Shown: positions 31,801-41,464 of the stretch, piece after piece | Numbering within the stretch: position 1 is the first letter of the stretch | How the letters are laid out: the number at the start of each line of letters is the position of its first letter | NCBI GenBank assembly: GCA_000507305.1 | Contig: DF240182.1 | Location: forward strand, 1 to 64,000 | Source of the DNA: Breviolum minutum Mf 1.05b.01 | Lineage: Eukaryota; Sar; Dinophyceae; Suessiales; Symbiodiniaceae | Direction of reading: 5' to 3' | DNA length: 64,000 nucleotides | Translations under genes and position numbers: made by a program | Notes under the pieces: generated by a model | Databases searched by the model: none | What the model saw: the letters and a program-made list of their open reading frames with translations, nothing else | Told to the model about the DNA's origin: nothing

Positions 31801-34206
31801 AGATCACTGTTTTCTGATCCTGCCTGGGATATTCAGGTGAAATAAGTATGCAGATTCGCAAAGTGTTGATTCAAAGTTTCATCAAACATGCCAGTAAATG
31901 TACGAATTCTTACTAAAGTGTTTTGGACATACTTTTGATGGTTCAGAAATCCAGCTAACCAGTTGAAATGGTGAATAATCTTCTACGATCTATACAAATA
32001 TACAAGGTATAAACACATCCCAGGTAGGATTTCTTCCATCCAACAGTAAAAACACATTCCCCATTCCCCCCAAAATTTTGAGGTGTTCCTTTGGCATGCT
32101 CGTTTTTTTTCACGAAAAACGCCACTTCAACCAGACAACCAGACAACCAGGCATCCTTTTTGGCTCGTCTTGGTGCAGGAAGCGCAACGACGTGTCTTGG
32201 CGAATCCCGGATCCGACTCCAAGAGAGGCAACGCCGACAACGGTAAGCTGCTGGTTGAGGGTACCCCGGGGTATGTTTTTAGTGAGTGGTACTGGTATGA
32301 GGTATCTTGGAAAATTTGTTAGATAACTACAGGGTATATGCCCCTAAACTGCTCAAATGTAGGTGAATCTAATGTTATACATTGATTCCCTGAGACAAGG
32401 GTATTGATGTCAAAAAAGGACATGTTATGAAAGCGCTGTAGATGGAGGGCGGATCTGAAGTCTGCCAATACAGGATTTGAGGCATGACTGGAGGCCGAAA
32501 AGATGAAAGCCTGTGTGGAGCTTTTGTTTGTTGAGGTGTTTGGTGTTGATTTTTTTTGGGGGGATGTTCCTTGAACATGATCCACTTCAAATGAATGGGT
32601 GATGTTTTGGCCCTGGCCGGGATGCATGTAACTTCTATGGTTTCGGCATGGCCAAAAGTCTACTCATCCAATCTCCAACGGAAAAAACTGGCACTAGTTG
32701 CAGAAAAAGTTGTTTCCTTCATCAATTGTTGGGTTCCACAAAGACATTATGCTGAATGAGCCTCTCAAAATCGTTGCATCATCGTTGCTTGGAAGGCAAT
32801 TAAAGTTCTGTTTCCCAAAAGATCGGTTTGGGCGTGTTTATCCATGGTGCATCTTCACATCTTTAAGTTGCCTTCGGTGTGTAACAGGACCAAGTGAATC
32901 CCTTGAGGTGACGTGCTCGGTTCACCCCAAGCGTTTGGTCATAGTAAGAAGGGTTTATGCTACTCAGTTTTCTGTGTAGATTCCAACAAGCCTATTGTCA
33001 CGCAAACTGGCCAGCAAATGAGGTGGAGTTGTTTTTCAAAAATATTCCAACCGGCCCAACATAGCCTCCTTCCATATAACCAAGGGGACATGGAAAATCC
33101 TGCAGAAATAGTTGCTGAGAATTTGATGAGGGAATCTGTTAGTTCTCTTCTTGGGCTGTCGGTCAGATCTTTAAACTCAGGCTTCTCCTTGCCTGAAAAG
33201 TACAAGACCACTTGGCAATTGACTCTTGCCTTTGAACAAGAAACTAATGTAATTCACCTGTTTGATAGCAAACCATAGCGAATTTGGTGTGAAACCTTTG
33301 GGAATCATACCTTTGGATACCTCTTAAGTCATAGCTCCTTTGAGTTTCACTAGTGTGATGCTACTCCTAAAAGCTGGGCCCCGTCATGTTGGGTATATCT
33401 CCGTATCGAGGCATTGCACCATGTACCCTTGGTGTTTGCAAAAAACATATACATGTTTTTTTCCCCGAGGCACATCATAGTCAATCTATATATATATAGG
33501 GTTTTAAGCTACACTCAAATGACAGCAGATTGTTGAGTTTCAAAATCCAAGCGATGATTGACTTGCAACTTTAACTTTGCCCTTGTTTTGCGGTTTCTGT
33601 CCCTGCATCCTCCACAGCAGGTTTTACTTCCCAAATCCTCCATCAATCGAAGTAAGATGAAAGAAGAGAGGTCACACCACCTCAACGTCCCTAAAAAGTG
33701 GTTTAGTAAGGTCATACTCCCAAAGATGAGAAGATGATATGATTCAATGTTACCCTTCCTGGATGCTATGTAAGTGATGCCTTCAAAAAGTGTTGATGCC
33801 ATTCCACAGAATAGACCGCCATAAGATCCATGATACTTATGAACAAATGCAAGAAACGCGACAACATCAAAGCTTGTTGGGTTTCCCCCTTCAACCAACA
33901 TGGCAACACTTGTGACAGCTGTCAACACTCTATCCATCCATCCCTCAAAGATTCCTCGAACAACCTCAATGGAATTATTTTTTCCTTAAACCGTACCAAT
34001 AGGATCCATGTATGGGCATAATCTACCTATATTTGGGTTGATTTTCATGGTAAATTAGTAGGTATAATATATTATACAATCGTCCCTGTTGATCCTATTG
34101 GGCATCATAAGGACTGGTCCACAGCTCTTAGATTCTGTCATTGATACAGCACGGGAAGATGTACATGTGCTCCCCGCACACCTTTTTAACCCCGCTTCTT
34201 GGCGCT
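25817..34206 (+). CDS. GT32-like (Och1/DXD-type) glycosyltransferase, split gene, partial
   Basis: Four exons carry successive signatures of the glycosyltransferase family with sugar-binding DXD region. These enzymes transfer sugars in the Golgi or to secreted glycans. Exon 25817-25908 reads CPPDKFEHIFWEDQQLREL (the Y/F-E-x-x-x-W-x-D-x motif) and ends TTAACGAT|GTATCC. Exon 26644-26714 (AAG|G) gives YDNYQQHIQRVDFARAAMLY then RYGG, the hallmark I-Q-R-x-D-x-x-R...Y-G-G block, in phase with the first. Exon 32151-32260 (CAG|G) gives HPFWLVLVQEAQRRVLANPG, matching the PGHPFW motif. Exon 34112-34206 gives TGPQLLDSVIDTAREDVHVL then PAHLFNPASWR with a GTAAGT donor, matching the C-terminal TGP...VLP..LF-P motif. 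The exon with the metal-binding DXD itself was not found between 26714 and 32151. The junction 32260/34112 is one base out of phase under strict GT-AG. N- and C-terminal exons are missing. The intervening 5.4 kb holds other coding-like segments, so two neighbouring paralogues or a decayed gene are alternatives. Confidence 0.7.
26153..26250 (+). mobile_element. Family A element inside a glycosyltransferase intron
   Basis: GCTAG|GTAGTGGTTTCGAAA ... AGATGGGTTGGTTCAACCGTC. It lies in the 735-nt intron 25909-26643. The right CTAG is lost, so it is not itself the spliced unit. Confidence 0.65.
26828..26929 (+). mobile_element. Family A element (intact)
   Basis: CTGG|GTGGTGGTTTCAAATA ... TGGCTTGAAACCACCAACTAG|. 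102 nt. Confidence 0.75.
27257..27370. mobile_element. Family K element
   Basis: AGAGATCCAATCACCTTCTG ... AAGGTGATTGGATTGCTAGG, inverted ends, core TTTCGTTTCGGTGATTATG. Confidence 0.6.
27374..27492. mobile_element. Family C element
   Basis: ATGGGGGTTTCCAAAAATAC ... TTTTTTGGAAACCCCCAT, with compensating changes in both ends that preserve pairing. Confidence 0.75.
27537..27629 (+). CDS. Candidate terminal exon
   Basis: GTGTAAG|GCC opens ALTFWVCATTPLAKRKKPFM then AFLKQWGDGE and TGA. It lies inside the span of the glycosyltransferase gene but does not carry a motif of that family. Product unknown. Confidence 0.32.
   Translation, partial: ALTFWVCATTPLAKRKKPFMAFLKQWGDGE
27896..28177 (+). CDS. 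Candidate two-exon segment with a 64-nt intron
   Basis: Exon 27896-27993 reads EQPVVEAFFECTFARFELNA then RRERQENQLPRDT and leaves by ACA|GTAGTA. Exon 28058-28177 enters by CGCGCAG|ATC and reads IISQANFTRISSQTVHRVRC then ENPCDLSRGL, ending at TGA 28175-28177. Phases agree (0/0). A second frame also runs through the interval, so the intron is a hypothesis. Family unknown. Confidence 0.38.
28498..28646 (+). CDS. Candidate exon of a multi-pass membrane protein
   Basis: After CTGTTCAG| the frame reads AIQPILTVAMSFAQGYGYGG then AFLFLGILTFPLLGGIFVV. The pattern small-aromatic-GG-AFLFLG followed by a hydrophobic run resembles a transmembrane helix of an MFS-type carrier, but that is only a composition argument. 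Ends either at GGCG|GTATTT (28599) or at TAG 28644-28646. Confidence 0.38.
29161..29250 (+). CDS. Candidate terminal exon or short ORF
   Basis: MSIQEEILHTRTVPAKLASR then KQLAEIIRG and TGA. Charged and helical. No acceptor of the AG|G type. Product unknown. Confidence 0.28.
   Translation: MSIQEEILHTRTVPAKLASRKQLAEIIRG
29378..29602 (+). CDS. Two-exon 3' end interrupted by a family A element
   Basis: Exon 29378-29470 (CTACTAG|G) reads NKTSAIQVALVEIDMPNRSE then LDMFHLRLFL and ends TTCCTAG|GTGGTG, the left edge of a family A copy. After CAACTAG| (29573) the frame continues VSFLCQIRF to TGA at 29600-29602. The layout matches 15343-15590: a family A copy a few codons before the stop. Confidence 0.45.
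29471..29573 (+). mobile_element. Family A element acting as a 103-nt intron
   Basis: GTGGTGGTTTCAAGTATTTT ... GGGTTGAAACCACCAACTAG, GT-AG, between two segments that join in phase 1. Confidence 0.72.
29943..30031 (+). CDS. Candidate terminal exon
   Basis: GCTTTTAAG|G opens PFEYFAEGLVSYFSHGEIPE then DVVFLRGS and TGA. The upstream 70 nt are GC-rich and open on both strands. Family not established. Confidence 0.4.
30360..30516 (+). CDS. Candidate terminal exon, 51 codons
   Basis: GGTTTATCTAG| opens ELRMIRVYEKCSILKIGSPK then NEERHTYSTTWFFVRDFE and a basic end before TGA at 30514-30516. The minus strand is also open for longer, so the strand is tentative. Confidence 0.35.
30662..30751. mobile_element. 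Family B palindromic element (intact)
   Basis: CCCATACCATCCATGTATGG ... CCATACATGGATCCTATGGG around CACCTACATTTGG / GAATGTAGGTAAATAT. Confidence 0.8.
30890..30988. mobile_element. Family G element (long perfect ends)
   Basis: TACCCTCCAGGGAACTAACA at the left pairs with TGTTAATTCCCTGGAGGGTA at the right. One of the best preserved ends of family G. Confidence 0.8.
31251..31373 (+). mobile_element. Family H element
   Basis: TTGATGGCAACCAGAAATCC ... GGATTTCTGTCCATCAAC, with internal GGTAGTTTATGCCATTATTT and AACATCCCAGGTGG shared with 31659-31757. Confidence 0.7.
31374..31571. other. Coding-like segment, strand undecided
   Basis: Plus reads TYLFPKSLIAPVRRPLPQKE then TGA at 31489-31491. Minus reads SLGFGRYKISFWGKGLLTGA. 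Either could be an exon; the long minus frame continues into the family H element, which lowers its value. Confidence 0.3.
31659..31757 (+). mobile_element. Family H element (reference copy)
   Basis: GTTGATGGAAGAAATCCTGC ... GCAGGATTTCTTCCATCAAC, a near-perfect inverted repeat. Inside, GATAG|GTAGTTTATACC and TACATCCCAG|GTGGTG look like a donor and an acceptor. Confidence 0.85.
31769..31836 (+). CDS. Well-bounded exon, unknown product
   Basis: CTATTACTAG|G at the left and ATTCAG|GTGAAA at the right bound GTAWSFTVLIRSLFSDPAWD then IQ. Phase 1 in, phase 0 out. It lies directly after a family H element. It is inside the glycosyltransferase span and could belong to that gene, but no motif proves it. 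Confidence 0.52.
31938..32045 (+). mobile_element. Family H element
   Basis: TTGATGGTTCAGAAATCC ... AGGATTTCTTCCATCCAAC, with internal CATCCCAGGTAGG. Confidence 0.65.
32350..32627 (-). CDS. Candidate minus-strand exon, Ser/Thr-rich
   Basis: Minus frame of about 90 codons: GQGQNITHSFEVDHVQGTSP, then STPNTSTNKSSTQAFIFSAS and LADFRSALHLQRFHNMSFFD. The + strand carries many stops here. It lies antisense inside a long intron of the glycosyltransferase gene. Product unknown. Confidence 0.38.
32704..33281 (+). CDS. Coding segment of two parts, unknown product
   Basis: Part 1 (32704-32907) follows TAGTTGCAG| and reads FPSSIVGFHKDIMLNEPLKI then VASSLLGRQLKFCFPKDRF, ending CTTGAG|GTGACG. Part 2 (about 32981-33281) reads NPAEIVAENLMRESVSSLLG and WQLTLAFEQETNVIHLFDSK to TAG. 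All minus frames have stops across part 1, supporting +. The exact join is unresolved. Family unknown; it lies within the glycosyltransferase span. Confidence 0.45.
33515..33984 (-). CDS. Long minus-strand coding segment with hydrophobic stretches
   Basis: Opens after TTTAAG|G next to a family B element and stays open for 156 codons to a stop at 33515-33517. It includes VVRGIFEGWMDRVLTAVTSV, SFDVVAFLAFVHKYHGSYGG and SYHLLIFGSMTLLNHFLGTL, with a Cys cluster KTCCGGCRDR near the end. Two or three hydrophobic stretches suggest a membrane protein. The + strand is full of stops. Family unknown. It lies antisense to the glycosyltransferase gene, in its last visible intron. Confidence 0.48.
33996..34102. 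mobile_element. Family B element bordering an exon
   Basis: CCAATAGGATCCATGTATGG ... GTTGATCCTATTGGG. Its right end lies 9 nt before the acceptor CATCATAAG| of the exon at 34112, so the element supplies the tail of that intron. Confidence 0.72.
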
Positions 34207-35066
34207 GTAAGTGGGGAACTTGATGGAGTTTTGGTTCAATGATTACACCAGGGTAAAAGTAGATGGCACAGTTACAACGTATTGGTTTATATAAGCCCTG
34301 TATTAACCCACCTTTTGGGGACTGTGCCATGTACTTTGACCATGGAGTATCCAGAAGGAAGGTTGGAATGTTTGGAATTGTCCCAATTTTTTTTGTTTTT
34401 GGTATGTGAAATGAGTTTTTTGTGTATATAACAATATCATTGGTTTATTTGTCATTGCAGTATATGCAGTATAGCGGCCTTTGTAGTTTTTTATAGTTTT
34501 TTAATAACAAAGTCTCTTCAATAGTACCATAGTATCTACTAAAACCGCCATATTAGGCCATGTTATTTATGTCAATAGGTACCGTGCAGGGTTTTGAGAT
34601 ATGCTCTGGTTGAATCTCTGCAAGTTAAGTTAAGAAAGGACTCTTGGTTGTTTTGTGCGTAGATTGTGAATTGTACACTCCATTATCCAGACTGTGACAT
34701 CGCCCTGTTGTTGTTGTTGTTGTTGTTTCCGCTAGCTCAATGTTGTTCATGTTGTTGTTACTCCTTCATGTTGGTGTTTTTTATTTGTGAATCCGAAAAG
34801 GTTTCTATTGCGTTGATCCTGTTGATAGGGTTCATGTTTAGCCGTTAGGATTGTGAGCCATCAGCATTGAAAAGACGATACAGTATATTCATTGACTATG
34901 TCCTGTGCCCCTACCAAGTCTCAAGTTGTTTCTTCATTGTTTGGATAGACATTTTTTTGTTTACAGACTGCCGCAAGAAAGGCTAAATCAGCCAATGGTT
35001 GGTTGGGTGATCCTGCGATTTTTTTTGGATGAAATGGGAATTCTTGAAGGAACAAATCCTATACCA

Positions 35067-35203
35067 GGTGCGCCCCGGATCCAGTTATAAATGTGTTTAT
35101 AACCCCTAAAGGTAGGGTTATAACCCCGGTTACCCACTTTAAGCCCGTTTATAGGGGGTTATAACCACATTGATGACTTGTAGGGGGCCTACCTCGCAGA
35201 ATA
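35067..35203. mobile_element. Family E element
   Basis: CCAGGTGCGCCCCGGATCCA ... GGGGGCCTACCTCG with ATAAATGTGTTTATAACCCC blocks inside. Confidence 0.6.
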
Positions 35204-35273
35204 GGAATCAAAAGCATAAGCATAACCGATTGACTATTAAATAGACCAACCTAAAGTTTGAAAACTATACTAG

Positions 35274-35375
35274 GTGGTGGTTTCACATATGTTTTATTTT
35301 CATCCCTACCTGGGGAGATGATCCAATTTAACTTAACTAATATTTTTCAGATGGGTTGGTTCAACCACCAATCCT
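35274..35375 (+). mobile_element. Family A element, right border lost
   Basis: ACTAG|GTGGTGGTTTCACAT ... AGATGGGTTGGTTCAACCACC. The right CTAG is absent. Confidence 0.65.
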
Positions 35376-35500
35376 GGATAAGATGTTGATACATTTTGAA
35401 TCATAATAACAAGTGAACCATTGAAACAACCACTGTCAACGCACAAACAACCACTGTGATTCTGGTTGCCCATGAAGCCTGTTGAGGCCGTGGGTTGCCC

Positions 35501-35693
35501 CCCATAGGATCCATGGGGACGATCGTTTTGTTTTACCTACGAACTGATATTTCGTCTATGGGTTTTAATGTCGACATACATTTGGTTGATTTTGATGGTA
35601 AATGTAGGTGAATATACCAGTCCCAATGGATGTTACCTAGACTTATATAGTTGATTTTGATGGTAAATTATTAGGTAAATATACAATCGTCCC
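35501..35693. mobile_element. Family B element plus a partial second copy
   Basis: CCCATAGGATCCATGGGG ... GTAGGTGAATATACCAG (35501-35630), then a half copy TTGATTTTGATGGTAAATTA ... AATATACAATCGTCCC (35641-35693). Looks like a tandem or nested insertion. Confidence 0.6.
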
Positions 35694-35708
35694 ATGGATT
35701 CTGTGAGA

Positions 35709-35856
35709 AGTTCCCATAAAACAAAACCGTTCAATTCCACGCTCACCCCAAAAAAAGAACCTTGAGGCCATGCAATCGGCCGAGTTTTCCTCTTCCAAGT
35801 CTCTTGGTAGCCAGAACGTGTTGCTGTTGGTGAATCCTGAAGTTGAAATAGAGTGA
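35709..35856 (+). CDS. Candidate terminal exon
   Basis: Reads KKNLEAMQSAEFSSSKSLGS then QNVLLLVNPEVEIE and TGA at 35854-35856; the in-frame ATG is at 35770. Follows a family B element. Product unknown. Confidence 0.4.
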
Positions 35857-36297
35857 GGTGTAGTTGTTGTTTCTAAAAAGCAAATACTAAGTTACTAGCT
35901 GGTCGTTGTTGTTTTTTACACTACTTGGGAAGATAAGCTCTATTGATATGTTTTCGAAATGGGTTGAAATTATTATTTAGAATCAAATCTATGTTTGCAG
36001 CTTCATCACTGATTTTCGTATGGAAAACTCTGATGGTTGGTTGTTTGATTCCGAGGGCGTTCTACTACTGTCGTTGTATATAGATATTGTGACAAGCCAT
36101 TATGAGGGTCCCTAATATGACTAGGATTTCATGCGATGGTTATTGTGTATACATTATGTTTATACATATTTTATTATTATGTATATATGTATAACTTTGG
36201 ATGTTCCATGACCCCACGCAGTAACAGTAACTGCCCATGCAATCCGAATGTCATATGAACCACGAATTAGAAATGGCCTGATTGGTTTTAAATGTAC

Positions 36298-36558
36298 CTA
36301 GGGGATGCTTTTTTGCCGCAGGGGGCCTGAATTGCCGCTCTTAAGTGCAATCTCTATCAACCAGCCAGCACGATAGCAGCTCATAGCATCGAGTTTTTTT
36401 AGGTTGCTAATGCTTGTCATTTTTGGCAAAACGGTGCCAACGCGACGCCAATGTTCTATGCCAGTACCAAGAGAGAAGCATCGGACAGAAAGCATCAGGA
36501 AAGGCCCTTTTGAACTTTTGAAGGCCGTTTTTTGCTCCGGATGTTCATAGAATTGCAC
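36298..36558 (-). CDS. Candidate minus-strand exon
   Basis: 86-codon minus frame containing GPFLMLSVRCFSLGTGIEHW and LDAMSCYRAGWLIEIALKSG. The + strand has stops in all frames within the first third. Product unknown. Confidence 0.4.
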   Translation of the reverse strand: MQFYEHPEQKTAFKSSKGPFLMLSVRCFSLGTGIEHWRRVGTVLPKMTSISNLKKLDAMSCYRAGWLIEIALKSGNSGPLRQKSIP

Positions 36559-36675
36559 AACAAATTCACCGCAAATCTTTTTAGGGAGATCTACAGTAGT
36601 AGGATCCGTTTTTTTGTTGATACCTGGATACTATATGATAATATTTGATAATGATATGATATGTTGTAATTGCAG

Positions 36676-36775
36676 GCTGAAAGGAAAGACTGAAATCACA
36701 CCGACCTGCAGCTGTTTTTCTAAGGACCATCACACGGCATTTCTGCACCAGCGTCGCTGGGCTGCTTCGTGTTGA
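36676..36775 (+). CDS. Candidate exon upstream of the ankyrin gene
   Basis: TTGCAG|G opens LKGKTEITPTCSCFSKDHHT then AFLHQRRWAASC and TGA. The AG|G acceptor is good. Could be an upstream exon of the ankyrin gene ending at an unseen donor; not shown. Confidence 0.33.
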
Positions 36776-37493
36776 AGTCAGAATTATGTTGGGATTTTTG
36801 AAATACTGTACTTTATATGTTGATTATATACCTTTGTTTCAAAACCCTGGTTCACAGCGGGTAAGCAATATAATATATTCATTTTATGAAGAGACCTTTA
36901 TTAACCTTCATTATTCACTTTTGCAGTGTCTCGGCAGGGCCCAATATGTATATAATATGAGATGTTAGTAAAATATCTAATGATATTTCTGTTCGTCTTT
37001 GCATAGTGACAGTGATATGATGTTAGTGTAGCATACGTACATGCACTGCTGTTGTTATATTACATACTGTAGGTTTCAGCATTATTGTTGTGCAGAGGCG
37101 CAGACATGTAGCATCATGTTCCGCATGGCAATACATGATTTCAGTTTTAAACTCAATGCCATTCCGTTTGTCTAATATATAAGCTAGTGTCACATGGCTG
37201 GCTAGAAATGAACCGTCCCGGAGTAGATAGAATATGAACTTGAAGTACTTCTGACAAGGAAACCCCAAATCTCAAAATTGACATTGTACCGTATCTACTC
37301 GACAAAACTGTACTGTAGACTTCCAACATTTGCATGTCTACTATATCCTGATGAATATATGTTATATGTACATATATTATATGAGTGTGTGTTATATGCA
37401 TACATTTATATTTATATGCTTGTTGTTCGTTTCAATGCATCCATCGTTTTTTGAAGGTTGGCCTTTTTTCCAAACGTGGTGCAAAATCCCGAG

Positions 37494-40400
37494 GTATGGA
37501 CCCATGACATGGATACCCAAAGCATGCGCTTGTATCAAGCTACACGCAGTGGAGACCTTGAGGAGGTGGAGATTTTCTCAGCTGGCACAGGACGGTCCAG
37601 GGGTATAGGGATGCAACTAACTAGTTCCCAATATTATTCGGGCTGCTTCACCCTTTTTTAAGCCTGTGCAGCGAAGTTTTTTGGCGGGATTTTTTGTTGG
37701 TTGGATGGGAACCCAAAAATGTAGTGTTTTTGCAAAGAAAAGTGGGGGGAGAGACACAATTTGATGGATTGAAAAGGTGGTAACCAAGGTGACTGGGGTG
37801 ATTCTTTGGTTGGTTGCCTGATCTTTGCTGGGGCTGGTGTTGGTTGTTGTGTTATGTTGTTTGGGGATGTTGTTGAAGTAAAGTTGTCTTGGTGTACAAG
37901 TCAGATTGTTTTAGGGACAAGAATATGGACGCTGCGGTTGGTCATCTGTAAAGGGATGAAATGCTCTTTCCCCAGAAGAGAACTATGAAGGGTATTCTAG
38001 GGGATTAGGCCCGATATTCAAGTCATTCTTATCAGCCCATGTTTTTTAAAATCCTTACCAAATCCAAGAACTCATGTGGGATGGGATTATTCACCAGGTT
38101 GGTGGTTGAAGCCTTCACATCATTCAAGCCCTTGTTGAATTTGTTTGGGTGAATTGAAGTACTGGAGTGTTGGTTTGCGGGACAGAAATTGATCGCCTGT
38201 ATCTAATACTAGTATATGCAAATTAAGTTCTCGATCGAGTTGCATATATCCAATATTATCCAACTACAGTATATGTAATTTCGATGTGCATATAGCAAAT
38301 ATATGCAAATATAATCAAATATATAACCATCAAATAACTTCTGACTTGCGGTGATTTTCCAACTGGTTCCGCAAATTTTTGTCCACCCGCAGTTTCTCAT
38401 GGTGCCGCCATCATAAAGGTGCACTCTGCGGTGGAAGCCAAGGCCGATTTGCATTGTCGTAACTTGGAGGCTGAAGGAGATGCCTCTTTTCACAGGGGAC
38501 ATTAAATGCCACCCATATTTTGGGGGGGGGATCAAACAATGCAAACCGTAATTTTCAGAGATTACCCTTATCAAAGGGCCTTGTTTGGGTTGGTAACGTT
38601 GGTAATATACGTAGACCACTGTTTCATGAGAATCTTAGGGATGTCTCCCCCCCAAGAGGCCAACTCCCCGCACGAAATATGTTTTGTCATATCAAAGGCC
38701 TATTTGTTTGGGGAGGTTGGCATGGAAGAGGTGTCTTGTGGTTGTTGCCATGTTCACTACTTTTTGCTGGTTGTTCATGTTTTCTAGGTCGTCATTTCAA
38801 ATAGGTTTTTATGTTCACCCCGGATCCTTGGGGAAATGACGAGCATCTTTTTCAGATGGGTTGGTTCAACCACCAACTACTGTAGTTTTTTATTGGCCTG
38901 TGATTCAAGTTGTGAATGTTCGTTGGTATCTTGGGGATGGCTGTGTCGGTTCAAGTTTGTAAAATGAGACCAGTTTTTTTTGAATTATCTCATAATCACC
39001 CATATATGTTTTTAAAGTTTACATTCGTACAACTGTGGATAATTTTCTTTGTCACTACGCCGTAGTGTGCACCCATAGAACCATAGAATTGAATGTTTAT
39101 ATAATATGCAGTACTCAGTACTCCAAGCAGATTTACACACAGATAAAGAGATGTCTGTGTGTGTGTTTTGATGGCACAAGGCCGTTTTTTGTTTGGCCAG
39201 TGCATTGTTTTGGTTAAGGTTCAGACATTACATCGTACATTATGCACATGCGCATCAGTGTCATTGCCTTCCAAAATTGCTGGCTGGAAGATGAAATTTG
39301 CCTTTTGGTGCCCAGCCTATTTTCTGGGGCTACGTTAGTTTCAAGGAGGGTACTTGGGGGATCATCCCAGTTAGTAAGTCTTTAGTAACCTCCATTTATA
39401 AGGCCATTTGGAGTGCGGTAAAACAGCAGCCCGATCCTCTAAGTAGAACCTGATCAACCTTGTATTGGCCTAGTCTCCGAGGTGATTATGCTGGTTTGAC
39501 ACCACTTCACCATGCATCGTCGGAAGTCTCGGAAGGGAAGTCTCGGGTTTGTTGGCTTCACATATCCCTGACGCTCAATGTATACTTACATTTACCCTTA
39601 AACTACCCAAATGTAGGTAAATACACCACACATTGAGTATCTGGGAGAACCCAACGCAGTTTCTTTGCGGGAAAATGTTTCAAAAAAGATTTCAGGATTC
39701 AGTATTCGTGGGGATTGGTGATTTCTGTCTTTGAATTCAGTGTGACAGATGTATAAACTGTATCTAGATATATACATGGAACAGTTGACGCAGCACCGGA
39801 ATCGTTTAGCCTGTCACTCATATTTTGGATTGGAAGGAACTCTCAATAGCAGGTTTTCTGAAGTTCGATGTCAACAGGCAACTGTAGATCTGACTTAAAA
39901 AAAAACATTTGGGTTGAAAACCAACTAGGGTCCTACCCTTGGACCCCAAAACCATGAAAAATGAAGGCTTTAAACCCCCAACATATGGGTTATAACCCTT
40001 AAAAATGAAGGTTGTGGGTTCCCATGGTAGTTGATGGTTTCAAGAATTTGTTTGACTTGTTGAAACCCTGAAACTTTTTGGGCTTGCAGCCCGATCAGTT
40101 TTTTTGATTTTGCGCCCTTCACTCCGGCATGGCCTAACATGGCTGGCTGGAATATCCCAATTTTCACGAGTAAATACATCGACTCAATCCGGGTCCATTT
40201 TCCAGCCAGCTATGTTAAATAAACCAGAGGGTATGTGTTTTTGAAGGGGTGAGTGAAAAATCCATGAAACACTCACTAGAAACCAAGTAATTGGAGGCCA
40301 TTTGGAGCTGCACTTGAAACCGAATCCACTAAACTGACATAGCCAATAGGATGAGTTTCCCCTTTTCCAACAAAAAGAAAAGCAATCCAACCATGTAGAT

Positions 40401-41396
40401 TTTTTTTAAATATATATATATATATACCCTCCATGAAACTAGCATAGCCTCTTCCTTTCGTCATGTTTTTCGCTGCCTCTTTTTCCTTGGAACCCAAGGG
40501 GGTGGGAGTCGCCGAAAGGCTCCCTCGCCGAGCGGCCTTAGGATCCGTGGCCATACGCAGATGGTCCGGGAGAACTCAGTGAAATATAACCCTAACATAT
40601 GAGGGAAAGCTGGGGATGATGGGGAAGGTCTTAAATTTGGATTTTGCTTGAGGTGGATTTCCGAACCCCTGAGATGCGATTTGCTTTTTTGAGGATGTTT
40701 TTTTTTGTTTTTTTTGAATGTGTGGATCATCAATCAATTCAATCCAATTGTATTTTTGGATTAAGTTTGCTTACTTGTTGTTTGATTGCAGTTTCTGGTC
40801 CTACACCATTTGGAGAGTATTGGAATCCGTGGTTCAATCTGCCACAAAAATGGGGGGTGACCCACTGCTTTGCATCTTGAGAATCTATGAGAGTCAGCTG
40901 CGCTGCCATCGCTGGCCTTTGCGTTGCATATTCTACATCATCTGGTTACAAGCCAGTCCCATTGGAACCTGCCTATGGCAGAGAGAGGACTTAGCACTGC
41001 AGTGCCAGTGTATTCCAACGGGATTACGACAGACAACGTCCAGGGTCAGATTGTGGCGCCGTACAATCGCGTCAAAACAAGGCCTACGAACATGACATCC
41101 ATCATGCGCTGCATCGTGCGAGACCAGAATCTTACTAACCTCCATTTTTTGGATTCCAGGCCAATAGTTTTCAGGGGTGTGTAGGGTAAGCATTTTGGGC
41201 GGTGCATGATTTCAGCCATCAACGGTATCAAGCCGGATACTCTCAGTTGTGCATTGAAAAATTACGACATTGTTACATTGCATAATGCCAATACTTGTTG
41301 GCTAATAGGGATCCTTATTTTTGTGTGTCATAAGCGTTTTAACTCAACACCACCAACACCAACACCAACACCAACAGCAACACCAACACCAACACC

Positions 41397-41464
<68 letters not shown>

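Noticed and set aside
37806..37988. 60-codon + frame between ankyrin exons
   Set aside because: It is G/T-rich intronic sequence, and the ankyrin exons join correctly without it.
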